From Anabaena azotica FACHB-119 (lineage in GTDB: Bacteria; Cyanobacteriota; Cyanobacteriia; Cyanobacteriales; Nostocaceae): a DNA stretch of 64,000 nucleotides. How positions within the stretch are numbered: the stretch's first letter is position 1; every line of letters starts with the position of its first letter. The position numbers and the translations under genes are program-made. Shown here one piece after another: positions 16,141 through 25,646 of this stretch. The notes below the pieces were generated by a model that was not told the DNA's origin, made no database searches, and saw nothing but the letters and a program-made list of their open reading frames with translations. The DNA lies in contig NZ_JACJSG010000013.1 in the NCBI RefSeq assembly GCF_014697625.1, positions 112,586 through 176,585 of the forward strand. The letters are read 5' to 3'.

Positions 16141-16196
16141 CTTGTCAGTTATCAGTTAACAGTTATCAGTTAACAGTTATCAGTTCACTGACAAAA
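16141..16196. repeat. TCAGTTA/ACAGTTA heptamer repeats
   Basis: Tandem TTATCAG/TTAACAG units in the divergent region between the EF-G-like and TPR genes. The rest of the 16091-16387 gap shows no further feature. Confidence 0.8.
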
Positions 16197-16387
16197 TTTG
16201 AGAGATTGCTTTATCCTCTCTTTAATTTGTAATTATCCTTCTTTTAACCAATGATCAAAAAAATTGTAGTCTCTCGTAAGATTTACCTTAAGAAAGATTA
16301 AGCGATACGAACTTTCATGCAGAATCTAAAATCTTTGTTAAAACGTCTCTTTTAATGTCAGTTGAGTTTAACTAAAGAAGCCCATCA

Positions 16388-17533
16388 ATGAGATTATTTA
16401 ATAAATATCGCTTAAAAGTATTGCTGAGTTTGCTATTTCTCGGCGCAAGCTTGACACCTGTTAACGCAACTTCACGGTATCTGCAAGACCTCTCTCCAAA
16501 CCTCTCTCCTACAAGGAGAGAGGCTTTGATTTCTCCCCCTTCCCTTGTAGAAGCTTTGATTTCTCCCCCTTCCCTTGTAGGGAAGGGGGTTGGGGGGTTA
16601 GGTTTAACGTTAGCTTTTCCACATGACGTGAACAGTCAGGTCAATGCAAATATCCCGGTTCAGCCAAAATTGGCACAATATAATCTACCAACAGCCACAA
16701 CCTTATTAAACCAGGGATTACAAGATATTCAAGCCGGGAGAGTTCAAGATGCGATCGCCGCTTTTCAACAAGCCGCACAGTTAGATCCTACCTTAGCTCC
16801 AGCACATTATAACCTGGGTTTAGCACTGCGACAAAGCGGCAGATTACAACCAGCCGCCGACGCATTCTATCGTGCTACCCAAAGCGACCCCAAATTTGCT
16901 TTAGCCTATGCTAACTTAGGCGGTGCATTGTTGGAAGGTTATAATTTACCACAAGCCAATGATTATTTACAACGGGCTTTAGAACTAGATCCAAAGTTAG
17001 GGTTTGCCCATTATAACTTGGGGTTGGTGAGACAACTGCAACGGAATTGGGATGGTGCGATCGCCTCTTTCAAAAAAGCATCAGCATATAGTAAAAACGC
17101 CCCCGAACCTCATTATCATTTAGGCATATGTTATCTACAACAAGGTAAATTCCCAGAAGCCCAAAACGCTTTTAATCAAGCTGTAAAAATTAATCCTAAA
17201 TATCCAGAAGCTCATTATAATCTGGGTGTAATTGCCTTTAATCAAGGCAATTCCCAAGCAGCATTAGCAGCATTTAGAAAATCAGCCGAAGCGAATCCTA
17301 ATTATCCTAATGCTTATTATGGTGCAGGATTAGCTTTTATGCAGTTAAAGCAATATAACGACGCAACAAAGGTATTGACTTACGCCAGAAATCTATATAA
17401 TATTCAAAAGAATCCGCAATGGGCAAAAAATGCCGAACAATTATTGCAGAAAGTACAAAGTCTTAAGTCGCAACAAGGCGGAGGTAAAGTTAAGGATTTA
17501 AAATTACAATCTCTTCGATTAGTCCAAAAATAA
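16388..17533 (+). CDS. Secreted/periplasmic TPR-repeat protein
   Basis: 381 residues. Residues 1-27 form a signal peptide (LKVLLSLLFLGASL then TPVNA). Residues about 28-87 are encoded by an inserted inverted-repeat element. From about 105 onwards there are at least six tetratricopeptide repeats, each with the A..Y.LG....G....A...F..A...P pattern (for example PAHYNLGLALRQSGRLQPAA, PEAHYNLGVIAFNQGNSQAA), ending in a basic tail. TPR arrays mediate protein contacts; no partner is indicated. The insertion duplicated VNA, so the original mature N-terminus was probably NIPVQPKLAQ. Despite the insertion the frame is intact. Confidence 0.88.
   Translation: MRLFNKYRLKVLLSLLFLGASLTPVNATSRYLQDLSPNLSPTRREALISPPSLVEALISPPSLVGKGVGGLGLTLAFPHDVNSQVNANIPVQPKLAQYNLPTATTLLNQGLQDIQAGRVQDAIAAFQQAAQLDPTLAPAHYNLGLALRQSGRLQPAADAFYRATQSDPKFALAYANLGGALLEGYNLPQANDYLQRALELDPKLGFAHYNLGLVRQLQRNWDGAIASFKKASAYSKNAPEPHYHLGICYLQQGKFPEAQNAFNQAVKINPKYPEAHYNLGVIAFNQGNSQAALAAFRKSAEANPNYPNAYYGAGLAFMQLKQYNDATKVLTYARNLYNIQKNPQWAKNAEQLLQKVQSLKSQQGGGKVKDLKLQSLRLVQK
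16470..16639 (-). mobile_element. CTGACTTTTCACG-type element (type E) inside the TPR gene
   Basis: In reverse orientation it matches the elements at 38660 and 44583: CTTCACGGTATCTG at one end, the CCTCTCTCC...GGAGAGAGG palindrome, TTGATTTCTCCCCCTTCCC, GGGGGGTTAGG, TTTTCCACATGACGTGAACAGTCAG at the other end. Flanks GTTAACGCAA (16460) and GTCAATGCAA (16640) are a 10-base target duplication with two changes. Element plus duplication is 180 bases, i.e. 60 codons. Confidence 0.85.
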
Positions 17534-17637
17534 TTTTAGGCTCACGCAAAGGCGCATTCGCGTAGCGTCTCGTAGAGAAGGCACAAAGAAGGAAAGGAGA
17601 ATGTTTTTGTACAGTAATAATGTTCTTGGTTTTCTGT

Positions 17638-17973
17638 TTAACTGACACCAAATTTGGTATATTCTCGAAAATAGGGGGGTTGTAGTCCTAAAATGATATC
17701 TTCTTTTGCTACACCCTTGGCTATTAATTTATCGGCAATTACTGTATCTGTTTGATTCCTTTGAATCCAAATTTTACCTTCTCTAATTTCCAGATGCAGC
17801 ACGCAGTTGTAAATTCGCCTATGTCCATTCCATCCTAAGTCAATTAATAAATAACGGTCATTGGCTAAATCAAATACTGTTTGTGATTCAACATCACCAC
17901 CAATCGTCTTTCCTTGAGATTCTTCTAATAATAACTGCTGAATATATTGTCGATATTCCGTTAATTTATCCAT
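17638..17973 (-). CDS. XisI-family protein
   Basis: 111 residues, full length for the XisI family, named after the factor controlling excision of the fdxN element in Anabaena. The N-terminus MDKLTEYRQYIQQLLLEE, the central DLANDRYLLIDLGWNG, and the C-terminal IILGLQPPYFREYTKFG are all family hallmarks. No xisH gene is adjacent, although the two often occur together. The molecular function of stand-alone XisI proteins is unknown. A second copy is at 60462. Confidence 0.88.
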   Translation of the reverse strand: MDKLTEYRQYIQQLLLEESQGKTIGGDVESQTVFDLANDRYLLIDLGWNGHRRIYNCVLHLEIREGKIWIQRNQTDTVIADKLIAKGVAKEDIILGLQPPYFREYTKFGVS

Positions 17974-18214
17974 TTAGTAAATATAGCAGTAGCCACATAG
18001 GTTAAGCAGCTTTTCAGCCTATCACCTGTCACCCTCCGGGTTCGCCAGTTCCCTACGGCGGGAAACCCGCCTACAGGAATGGACTCACCTGTCACCTGTC
18101 CCCTGCTATATAAATTAACAATCTCACGCCGAGACGCAAAAACCAAAGATACACTCTGCGCCTACTCTGCGAGAACGCCTTTGGCGAATGCGCCTTTGCG
18201 TGAGAACACCCACC
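17974..18214. repeat. Intergenic ATATAGCAG...GTCACCTGTCCC repeat with inserted palindrome
   Basis: ATATAGCAGTAGCCACATAGG and CACCTGTCACC segments match those at about 37990-38090. A CCTCCGGGTTCGCCAGTTCC...GGAAACCCGCCTACAGGA insertion (18036-18085) recurs at 51491-51545. TTTGGCGAATGCGCC-type short palindromes follow near 18180. Confidence 0.6.
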
Positions 18215-19195
18215 TTACCGCAACCAACGCGCCGCATCCTTAGCGTGATAAGTCAGAATCAAATCCGCACCAGCACGCTTAAACCCAGTCAGAGTTTCCA
18301 TCACCACGCGCTGTTCATCAATCCAACCATTCAAAGCCGCAGCTTTCACCATAGAATACTCACCAGACACATTGTAAGCAGCCACAGGTAAATTACTGGC
18401 TTCCTTCACCCGCCAAATGATGTCCATGTAAGCCAAAGCAGGCTTCACCATCAACATATCAGCGCCTTCGGCGATATCCAATTCAATTTCCTTGATGGCT
18501 TCGCGGGAGTTTCCGGGGTCCATTTGGTAAGTTCGGCGATCGCCAAATTGTGGTGTAGAATCAGCAGCATCCCTAAAAGGCCCATAGTAAGCCGAAGCAT
18601 ACTTAGCAGCATAGGACAAAATCGGTGTATCTGGGAATCCTGCCTCATCCAAACCAGCACGAATTGCTTGCACAAAGCCATCCATCATCCCAGAAGGAGC
18701 GATAATATCCGCGCCAGCTTTGGCTTGAGACACGGCGGTTTTCTTCAACAATTCTAAAGTGGGGTCATTCAATACTCGTCCTGTCAAATCACCCACTTGC
18801 AAATAACCGCAATGACCGTGACTGGTATACTCACACAAACAGGTATCAGCAATCACAATCAAATCTGGTACAGCTTCTTTCACCGCAGTTGCAGCTTTCT
18901 GAACTATACCACAATCATGCCAAGCACCAGTAGCATCTGTATCCTTATCTGCGGGAATACCAAACAGAATTATTGCGGGAATGCCTAAATCGTAAACTTC
19001 CTTAGCCTCTTCCACAATTTTATCTACCGTCAATTGGTAGACACCAGGCATAGATTTTACTTCATTAGCAATTCCTTCACCTGGGATAGCAAACAACGGA
19101 TAGATCAAGTCATTGGTAGTCAATACAGTCTCGCGTACCATGCGGCGTAATTGAGGATGAGTACGCAAACGACGAGGGCGATGTGTTGGAAACAT
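18215..19195 (-). CDS. hemB: Delta-aminolevulinic acid dehydratase (porphobilinogen synthase)
   Basis: Condenses two 5-aminolevulinate molecules to porphobilinogen, an early step to heme, chlorophyll and cobalamin. 326 residues from ATG 19195, the normal family length. A longer reading from TTG at 19231 is possible but adds residues outside the family pattern. Motifs: [18 protein letters not shown] at the N-terminus, [19 protein letters not shown] in the metal region, the first active-site lysine in [14 protein letters not shown], and the Schiff-base lysine in [12 protein letters not shown]. It is monocistronic, with a 770-base non-coding region upstream. Confidence 0.96.
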   Translation of the reverse strand: MFPTHRPRRLRTHPQLRRMVRETVLTTNDLIYPLFAIPGEGIANEVKSMPGVYQLTVDKIVEEAKEVYDLGIPAIILFGIPADKDTDATGAWHDCGIVQKAATAVKEAVPDLIVIADTCLCEYTSHGHCGYLQVGDLTGRVLNDPTLELLKKTAVSQAKAGADIIAPSGMMDGFVQAIRAGLDEAGFPDTPILSYAAKYASAYYGPFRDAADSTPQFGDRRTYQMDPGNSREAIKEIELDIAEGADMLMVKPALAYMDIIWRVKEASNLPVAAYNVSGEYSMVKAAALNGWIDEQRVVMETLTGFKRAGADLILTYHAKDAARWLR

Positions 19196-19968
19196 AAAGT
19201 TTTGTAAAGAATAACAATGGAATGGACACAAAACAAAGCGTCACAAAAGTCTGACGAAACTCCGTTGTTGTCGGACAGACTACAAAAAGTGCTTAACTGT
19301 CCTTTGCCCTACTCTACGTGAAGTTGTGGGGCAATTTTGTATTTTACCGCGCGATCGCGTGTCAGTTGCTTAGGTAGGGGCGGGTTGACAAATATCTACC
19401 ACGATTCATGATGATCTTAGTAAACCCGCCCTGACTGAATTGGTAGGCATCCGTATGACATCCCAAAAGTGGAGAAGTTCTAAATCTTCAACTATCTACT
19501 TTTAACTTCTCAATTTTTGACAGATATTTATGATAATTTTTATTAAAAAAAAGTGATAATTAAGTATGGGTCAGAAATTTACCTGATTTCCTCCAAACAA
19601 GAACTCCACCCACAACTTCAGCGCATCTAGACTGTAGATATAATTCCACAAAATCCAAGATAAAAGTGCAATTGATTTGATGATTTAGCTTTTTCTTCAA
19701 CACAATTAAAGCTTGTTAATTTCTCTGTGCCTCTCTTCTCTGCGAGAGGCTGCGCCAACGGGTTCAGCCGTCGCCTGCGGTTCGCGTAAGCGTCTCGAAG
19801 AGAGGGAAACCATCCTACAGCGCTGGTTCACTGTGTCTCTGTGTGAAAAACTGATTTTATGAACCACGGAGGCACGGAGACAAGAAGAGGAAGATGCTTT
19901 CCTAGCATGAGCATCGTTGTTTTAAGATGAAAGGACTCGCTAAAGTAGAAAAAAATTAACTTAGGTTT
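19196..19968. other. Intergenic region upstream of hemB and prfC
   Basis: Divergent promoter region. It holds a GGGGCGGGTTGAC...GTAAACCCGCCCTG inverted repeat (about 19378-19434), similar in type to one near 36200, and a GCCTGCGGTTCGCGTAAGCGTCTC palindromic repeat (about 19775-19805), followed by CACGGAGGCACGGAG sequence. No coding region was supported. Confidence 0.6.
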
Positions 19969-21591
19969 ATGTCAACTGAAATCCAGACGGAACTCCACCA
20001 AGCAGTTGAGCTTCGCCGCAATTTTGCTATTATCTCTCACCCTGACGCAGGTAAAACTACGCTGACGGAAAAATTACTATTGTACGGGGGTGCAATTCAC
20101 GAAGCTGGTGCAGTGAAAGCCCGTCGCGCCCAACGTAAGGCGACTTCGGACTGGATGGCAATGGAACAACAACGGGGTATTTCCATTACATCTACAGTAT
20201 TACAGTTTGAGTACGAAAATTGCCAGATTAATTTACTTGACACTCCCGGACACCAAGATTTTAGTGAAGATACTTATCGCACCCTGGCGGCGGCTGATAA
20301 TGCGGTGATGTTAATTGACGCGGCTAAGGGTTTGGAACCGCAAACCCGCAAGTTATTTGAGGTGTGTAAATTACGGGGTTTACCAATTTTCACATTTGTC
20401 AACAAACTCGACCGTCCGGGTAGGGAACCGTTGGAATTATTGGACGAGATTGAGCAAGAATTGGGGTTACAAACCTACGCGGTTAACTGGCCGATAGGTA
20501 TGGGCGATCGCTTTAAGGGTGTCTTCGATAGAAACAAGCATCAAATCCACCTGTTTGAACGTAGCGCCCACGGTAGTAAGGAAGCTCGTGATACAATAGT
20601 AGACTTAGGCGACCCCAGCATTGAAGAACTATTAGAACAGGATTTATACTACCAACTCAAAAACGACCTGGAACTTTTAGAAGGTGTCGGCCCGGAACTA
20701 GACCTAGATTTAGTGCATCAAGGAAAAATGACACCTGTGTTCTTTGGTAGTGCCATGACGAACTTCGGGGTAGAGTTATTCCTGAAGTATTTCTTGGAGT
20801 ACGCCTTGAAGCCTGGTGTCCACATCAGTAGTATTGGGGAAGTAGATCCTACCTATCCAGAGTTCTCCGGGTTTGTATTTAAACTCCAAGCAAATATGGA
20901 TCCAAAACATCGCGATCGCGTCGCTTTTATCCGGGTCTGCACTGGTAAGTTTGAAAAAGATATGACAGTCAATCATGCTCGAACTGGTAAAGTTGTACGC
21001 CTATCGCGTCCACAAAAACTTTTCGCCCAAGAACGGGAATCGATTGATGTAGCTTATCCAGGTGATGTCATCGGTTTAAACAATCCAGGCGTTTTTGCGA
21101 TCGGCGATACAATTTACACGGGACAAAAGCTGGAATATGAAGGGATTCCGTATTTTTCGCCAGAACTATTTGCGACATTACGCAACCCCAACCCCTCGAA
21201 ATTTAAGCAGTTTCAGAAAGGCATCTCCGAATTGCGCGAAGAGGGTGCAGTACAAATTATGTACTCAGTTGATGAAGCCAAGCGCGACCCCATTATGGCA
21301 GCCGTGGGTCAGTTGCAATTCGAGGTGGTGCAGTTTCGCTTACAAAACGAGTATGGTGTAGAAACAATTCTGGAACTTCTACCCTACAGCGTCGCCCGTT
21401 GGGTTGAAGGTGGTTGGGAAGCTTTGAACAAGGTGGGACGTATTTTCAACACCACCACAGTCAAAGACAGCATGAACCGCCCAGTTTTACTGTTCCGCAA
21501 CGAGTGGAACTGTCAACAGTTACAGGGAGATCATCCAGAGTTAAAACTCAGCGCGATCGCTCCAGTTTTTTCTAGCCAACCAGTGGAGTAA
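19969..21591 (+). CDS. prfC: Peptide chain release factor 3
   Basis: GTPase that recycles RF1/RF2 from the ribosome after termination. 540 residues. The G domain has [20 protein letters not shown] (P loop), [12 protein letters not shown] (switch I), [18 protein letters not shown] (switch II) and [17 protein letters not shown] (NKLD). The C-terminal RF3 domain follows ([21 protein letters not shown]). The APHDAG/SHPDAG variant of the P loop and the total length separate RF3 from EF-G. It is monocistronic, with repeats on both sides. Confidence 0.96.
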   Translation: MSTEIQTELHQAVELRRNFAIISHPDAGKTTLTEKLLLYGGAIHEAGAVKARRAQRKATSDWMAMEQQRGISITSTVLQFEYENCQINLLDTPGHQDFSEDTYRTLAAADNAVMLIDAAKGLEPQTRKLFEVCKLRGLPIFTFVNKLDRPGREPLELLDEIEQELGLQTYAVNWPIGMGDRFKGVFDRNKHQIHLFERSAHGSKEARDTIVDLGDPSIEELLEQDLYYQLKNDLELLEGVGPELDLDLVHQGKMTPVFFGSAMTNFGVELFLKYFLEYALKPGVHISSIGEVDPTYPEFSGFVFKLQANMDPKHRDRVAFIRVCTGKFEKDMTVNHARTGKVVRLSRPQKLFAQERESIDVAYPGDVIGLNNPGVFAIGDTIYTGQKLEYEGIPYFSPELFATLRNPNPSKFKQFQKGISELREEGAVQIMYSVDEAKRDPIMAAVGQLQFEVVQFRLQNEYGVETILELLPYSVARWVEGGWEALNKVGRIFNTTTVKDSMNRPVLLFRNEWNCQQLQGDHPELKLSAIAPVFSSQPVE

Positions 21592-21919
21592 TTCAAAATT
21601 AATAATACTGAACGTATTAATTACGAATTACGAATTACGAATTAGAAATTGCTAGGCTGGAAATTACTGGCATTTATAGCAGGGGACAGGTGACAGGGCT
21701 GAAAGCCTTTGAAATTAAAGGTTTTAAAATTGTATGATGTCCTAACTTATGCTTCGACTGCTATAAAATCAGTTCAACTAAATTTATTATTCAAAAATCA
21801 ACTCAGAAACCCTTGCCAAGCTTAGGTTTATTCATTTTGAATTTTGAATTTTGAATTGATACAACCGCGCTGTTGCATCACCGTAGATCAATTAGCAGAG
21901 ATGGAGTGCCAGAATTTCT
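21592..21919. other. Intergenic repeats between prfC and the M48-like gene
   Basis: TTACGAATTACGAATTACGAATTAG repeats at about 21620-21645, a GCAGGGGACAGGTGACAGGG...GACTGCTATAAAA segment (21677-21770) matching the intergenic family at 5040-5130, and GAATTTT repeats near 21836-21857. No gene. Confidence 0.6.
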
Positions 21920-24094
21920 ATGCCTTCACATACTGAATCGGCTTTAGAGGCTGGTTTAGCTGCCCTCAAGCAGGGAAATTATCAAAGTGCGATCGCTCAA
22001 CTAGAACCCATAGCCACAAATCAGGGTAACAGCAATGCTAGCCTACAAGCCAAGGTAGGTTTAGTTATGGCTTATGCACGCTGTGGCGAACTCAAAAAAG
22101 CGATCGCTCTGTGTCAAACCCTGACAGAAAGCCAAAACACCCAGGTGAAAGAATGGGCTAATGTGGCATTGACACATTTAACAAAAAAGCGCAAACCTAG
22201 TCAAAAATCACAAAATAATGATGTAGCCGCAGATCATTCTCCAGCAACAACAAAGCCGCGTCACGCATCAGATGTACCATCTGTAGGCTACCAAAATAAA
22301 TATATAGGCAATGAGTTATTAAATTCCAGTTACACACAAGTTAAAGAAATTGGCATTTATTGGCGACAAGCAAAACGCGCCAAAATCTGGCAACCCTTAA
22401 AAAAGCCCAACCTCATACCCTTAAAGCTGTTGTCAGCAGGTACATTCATCGCCCTGTATTGGGTGTTGCGAGAAATCATCAAGTTCGTCATGGCAAGCAT
22501 TAACAAAACTTTAGTTGATTTGCCATACTTGGAACCATTACAGTTTTTATATCGAGACCCTAGCCAATTGATTTTGGCACTATTGTTGATAGCGATCGCT
22601 ATATCGCCTTGGTTACTAGATTGGCTACTGGCTTATTTCTATGGTCAAAAAGAGTTATCAAAAGATATCTTGCCGAATTACAGCCGAGAAACGCCCCGTG
22701 TCTTGCATCGTTACTGTCAACAGAAACATTGGCCATCCCCCCAACTAAGGATTTTACCAATAGCTGCACCCATAGCCTTTACCTACGGTAACTTACCTCG
22801 CAACGCCAGAATTGTTGTCAGTCAAGGGTTATTAGAACAACTAGCAGATGAGGAAATTGCTACTATCTACGCCGCACAACTAGGACAAATTACCAACCAA
22901 GATTTTGTCTTGATGTCATTGGTACTGCTAGTCACCCTGCCAATTTACCAACTTTATCGACAAATTGCGGTATGGGCAGATAGATTTTCCCAAGGCGTAT
23001 TTCATTGGCCGTTTACCATCGCTTCTAGTTTAGTTTATCTGCTCTGGTCTGTGCTGACAGGTACAGCAATACTATACTCACGCCTTAGACCTTACCATAG
23101 CGATCGCCTAGCTGCGGAAGTTACAGGTAATCCCAATGCCCTAGTACGTGCATTGCTGAAAATTAGCATCGGTATTGCCACTGATATTAAAAAAGCCGAA
23201 CAGACCAGCAGTCAAATAGAAAGTTTAAATATCTTGTTGCCAGTAGGTTATCAACAAAGCATTTCTTTGGGAAGTATTGCTGGACAACTCAACTTTGAAT
23301 CGATGTTGATGTGGGATAACGTAAATCCCTACCGCCGATGGTTGACAATTAATAACACTCATCCATTGATAGGCGATCGCATCCGTAAACTATGCCTCAT
23401 AGCCCAACATTGGCATATAGATCCAGAAGTTCACATAACTAGTCAGCAATCACTCAGCGAAAAGACACTACAAGTCACTCAGCAATCATTCTTATTACAA
23501 ATAGCTCCCTTTTTAGGCATACCTCTAGGTTTCGTCTTTGCTGGATTGATTTGGCTAGGTTGGCAAACTGCCTTTACACTCAAATTTTTAAACCTGAAGT
23601 GGATTTACGAAGACTTATCATTCGTTACAGGCTGCTTACTTATCTGCTTCAGCATTGGTATCATCATCAGGATGAACTTCTTCTTTCCCGACATCAAACC
23701 CAGCAGCACCCAAACCGACCACCAACTACCCTACCTATTAACCAATCCCCCCAGCTTGCCTATAGATAGCATTCCCGTGCAGTGTGTCGGTCAATTATTA
23801 GGTCGTCCAGGCATGAGTAACTTTCTATCCCAAGACTTAATTCTCCAATCCAGCAAAGGCTTAGTCAAGCTCCACCATGTTTCTTGGTTAGGACAACCAA
23901 TTAATCCTCAAGATTTTATCGGTAGGCAAATTATCGTTACAGGCTGGTTTCGCCGAGGTGCTACACCCTGGATAGATGTGCAAACAATCCAAACCCAAAG
24001 CGGCAAAACCATTCATAGCCCTCATCCCATCTGGTCTACCATTCTAGCCGTCGCCGCCCAAGCTTGGGGAGCTTATATTTTCCTTGTAGGGTAG
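21920..24094 (+). CDS. M48 peptidase-like membrane protein lacking the zinc site
   Basis: 724 residues. The first 90 residues form TPR-like helices (LEAGLAALKQGNYQSAIAQLEP), followed by a polar linker. Two membrane helices come next (near 170 and 210), then an M48-like domain. In M48 enzymes the segment LSDEEIAAVLAHELGH carries zinc; here the matching stretch is LADEEIATIYAAQLGQI (residues 307-324), so both histidines and the glutamate are replaced. The downstream third-ligand motif (E in EADRLAAE) reads RPYHSDRLAAEVTGNP (from 390). The C-terminal 200 residues have two more helices and a soluble domain (VQCVGQLLGRPGMSNFLSQD). It is therefore probably a non-catalytic homologue. Confidence 0.82.
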   Translation: MPSHTESALEAGLAALKQGNYQSAIAQLEPIATNQGNSNASLQAKVGLVMAYARCGELKKAIALCQTLTESQNTQVKEWANVALTHLTKKRKPSQKSQNNDVAADHSPATTKPRHASDVPSVGYQNKYIGNELLNSSYTQVKEIGIYWRQAKRAKIWQPLKKPNLIPLKLLSAGTFIALYWVLREIIKFVMASINKTLVDLPYLEPLQFLYRDPSQLILALLLIAIAISPWLLDWLLAYFYGQKELSKDILPNYSRETPRVLHRYCQQKHWPSPQLRILPIAAPIAFTYGNLPRNARIVVSQGLLEQLADEEIATIYAAQLGQITNQDFVLMSLVLLVTLPIYQLYRQIAVWADRFSQGVFHWPFTIASSLVYLLWSVLTGTAILYSRLRPYHSDRLAAEVTGNPNALVRALLKISIGIATDIKKAEQTSSQIESLNILLPVGYQQSISLGSIAGQLNFESMLMWDNVNPYRRWLTINNTHPLIGDRIRKLCLIAQHWHIDPEVHITSQQSLSEKTLQVTQQSFLLQIAPFLGIPLGFVFAGLIWLGWQTAFTLKFLNLKWIYEDLSFVTGCLLICFSIGIIIRMNFFFPDIKPSSTQTDHQLPYLLTNPPSLPIDSIPVQCVGQLLGRPGMSNFLSQDLILQSSKGLVKLHHVSWLGQPINPQDFIGRQIIVTGWFRRGATPWIDVQTIQTQSGKTIHSPHPIWSTILAVAAQAWGAYIFLVG

Positions 24095-24320
24095 GGACTG
24101 GGGATTGGGAAATAATGACTAATGACCAATGACCAAAATGTAAAGAAAAGTTGCAATTTAATTTAAAAAATGTTACGTTTTTCTAAAAATAAATAAGCAA
24201 CCAAAATTACATAGCTAACAAACTTAGTTATGGCTACATGGATGCTTGCGCCAACCTATATGTTTTATCCTCCCAACACAGCAGCAAATCGACCAGCCAC
24301 AGGCTGGTTTTTGTTTCCTT

Positions 24321-24692
24321 TTGACATCCTCACCGCCCTAAAAGTGCGGCGATTCCTAAACCTCACGATTTAGGTTTCTGTTTCATAGCAACTGCCTACA
24401 CCCACAAGGAGTTTTGGTCTTATGTTCGCTCCACAGACTGACACGGTGAGTGCCACCGCCATATGTATCGAAATCTCCACCAGAGAGTTCTGATGTATTT
24501 TGATTCAAGGGTTGGACTGTCCATTGCCCCATCCTCTTTTCCCGGTCTACCGATTTTTCTTCCCCGTTGCAAAAAATTGCATGCTTTGGTGTTAGGGTTT
24601 ATGTCTCCATCGACGGACAGTGGGTCGTTGACCATAGCAATTATATCAAAAAGCCGTCCTTCTAGGACGGGGTTTCAAACCCTGGAGTTTCG
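24321..24692 (-). mobile_element. Non-autonomous IS200/IS605-type element
   Basis: Read on the minus strand, the left end has CGAAACTCCAGGG and the hairpin CCGTCCTAGAAGGACGG. The right end has GCCGCACTTTTAGGGCGGTG and terminates GGATGTCAA, with TCAA as the expected right cleavage tetranucleotide. The left hairpin and spacing match the element at 30701. No tnpA or tnpB frame is present; the interior is about 300 bases of unexplained sequence. Confidence 0.6.
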
Positions 24693-24713
24693 ATGAAAAA
24701 CTGAGTTTTCTCA

Positions 24714-24771
24714 TCCCCAATCCCCAGTCCCCAATCCCCAATCCCCAATCCCCAATCCCCAATCCCCAATC
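24714..24771. repeat. CCCCAAT/CCCCAGT heptamer repeats
   Basis: Seven or more tandem heptamers next to the IS200/IS605-type element. The same heptamer is found inside the ABC ATPase gene at about 34110. Confidence 0.85.
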
Positions 24772-25142
24772 ATTTATGCTACGATTTCCTAATGCTACGG
24801 CTAAAAAAGTGTATGATGAACTAGCTACGTAGAAAATACCGTGATAATGTAAGGAGTGGTATTCAACTCTGCGGGCAAGGGCAGGCGAAAATTTTTACTG
24901 TAGTTAAGCAGTAAAATGACAAATTTACAACTTTTAGAATTAAGGTGGTAGTCGGGCGTTAGTACGCTCTATGATTAAACAAGCTTGATCCCAACAAAAA
25001 ACTGTATTGTATAAGTTGACAGTTTGGAGTAAAAAATTGGTTTACGGCAGTCTTGGTCAATAACAAATAAAAGTCAAAGCCAAGCAATCATTAATTGCCT
25101 TGCCATGTTCACCATGTTCAATCAACTCTGGAGGTATAGTTC

Positions 25143-25646
25143 ATGTCCGTGCGCCTATACATAGGCAATTTGCCAAAAGAAGAAATAGATCGTCAAGAAT
25201 TGCAAGCTGTTTTTGCCGCAGAGGGCGATGCTGTGACGACTAAACTGATCAAAGACCGCAAAACAGGTAAATGCCGTGGTTTTGGGTTTTTGACAGTCAA
25301 CAATGATGAACAAGCTGACCAAATTATCGAAAAGTATAATGGTCAACTGTTCAAAGAAACGCCTATCAAGTTAGAAAAAGCCTTACCCCGTACAAAAGGT
25401 GATGAAGGCGAAGAGCAAGCAGCCCCCAAAGCAGCAAATGCTTCTAGTGGTAATCCTGCTCCTAACACTAACAAAGAAGGCAGTCGTCGTGACAAGAGTT
25501 CTAAGAAGTCTCGACGCGGCGGTGGGAACCGTGAAACAACCACTACCACAAGCACCTCTGATTCCGATGCTATTCGTCCAGATCCCCGTTGGGCTTCTAA
25601 GTTAGAACAGCTGAAGCAGATGCTAGCCGCCCAAGCTACAAATTAA
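25143..25646 (+). CDS. RRM-type RNA-binding protein
   Basis: 167 residues. Residues 1-80 are one RNA-recognition motif with RNP2 LYIGNL (5-10) and RNP1 RGFGFLTV (about 40-47). The remainder is a low-complexity basic and Ser/Thr/Asn-rich linker (SRRDKSSKKSRRGGG, then ETTTTTSTSDS), ending in a short conserved-looking helix DPRWASKLEQLKQMLA. Most cyanobacterial RRM proteins are around 100 residues; this belongs to the longer type with a C-terminal extension. CTGGAGG sits eleven bases before the ATG. A long leader upstream suggests post-transcriptional control, as is known for cold-responsive rbp genes, but no specific element was identified. Confidence 0.92.
   Translation: MSVRLYIGNLPKEEIDRQELQAVFAAEGDAVTTKLIKDRKTGKCRGFGFLTVNNDEQADQIIEKYNGQLFKETPIKLEKALPRTKGDEGEEQAAPKAANASSGNPAPNTNKEGSRRDKSSKKSRRGGGNRETTTTTSTSDSDAIRPDPRWASKLEQLKQMLAAQATN

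Larger units (their letters stand above)
24095..25142. other. Long intergenic region upstream of the RRM gene
   Basis: Contains an IS200/IS605-type element (24321-24692), CCAATCC heptamer repeats (24714-24771) and about 350 bases of unique non-coding DNA leading to the RRM gene. The unique part includes GTAAGGAGTGGTATTCAAC and GGTGGTAGTCGGGCGTTAG and may be a long transcribed leader. No protein-coding frame is convincing. Confidence 0.55.
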
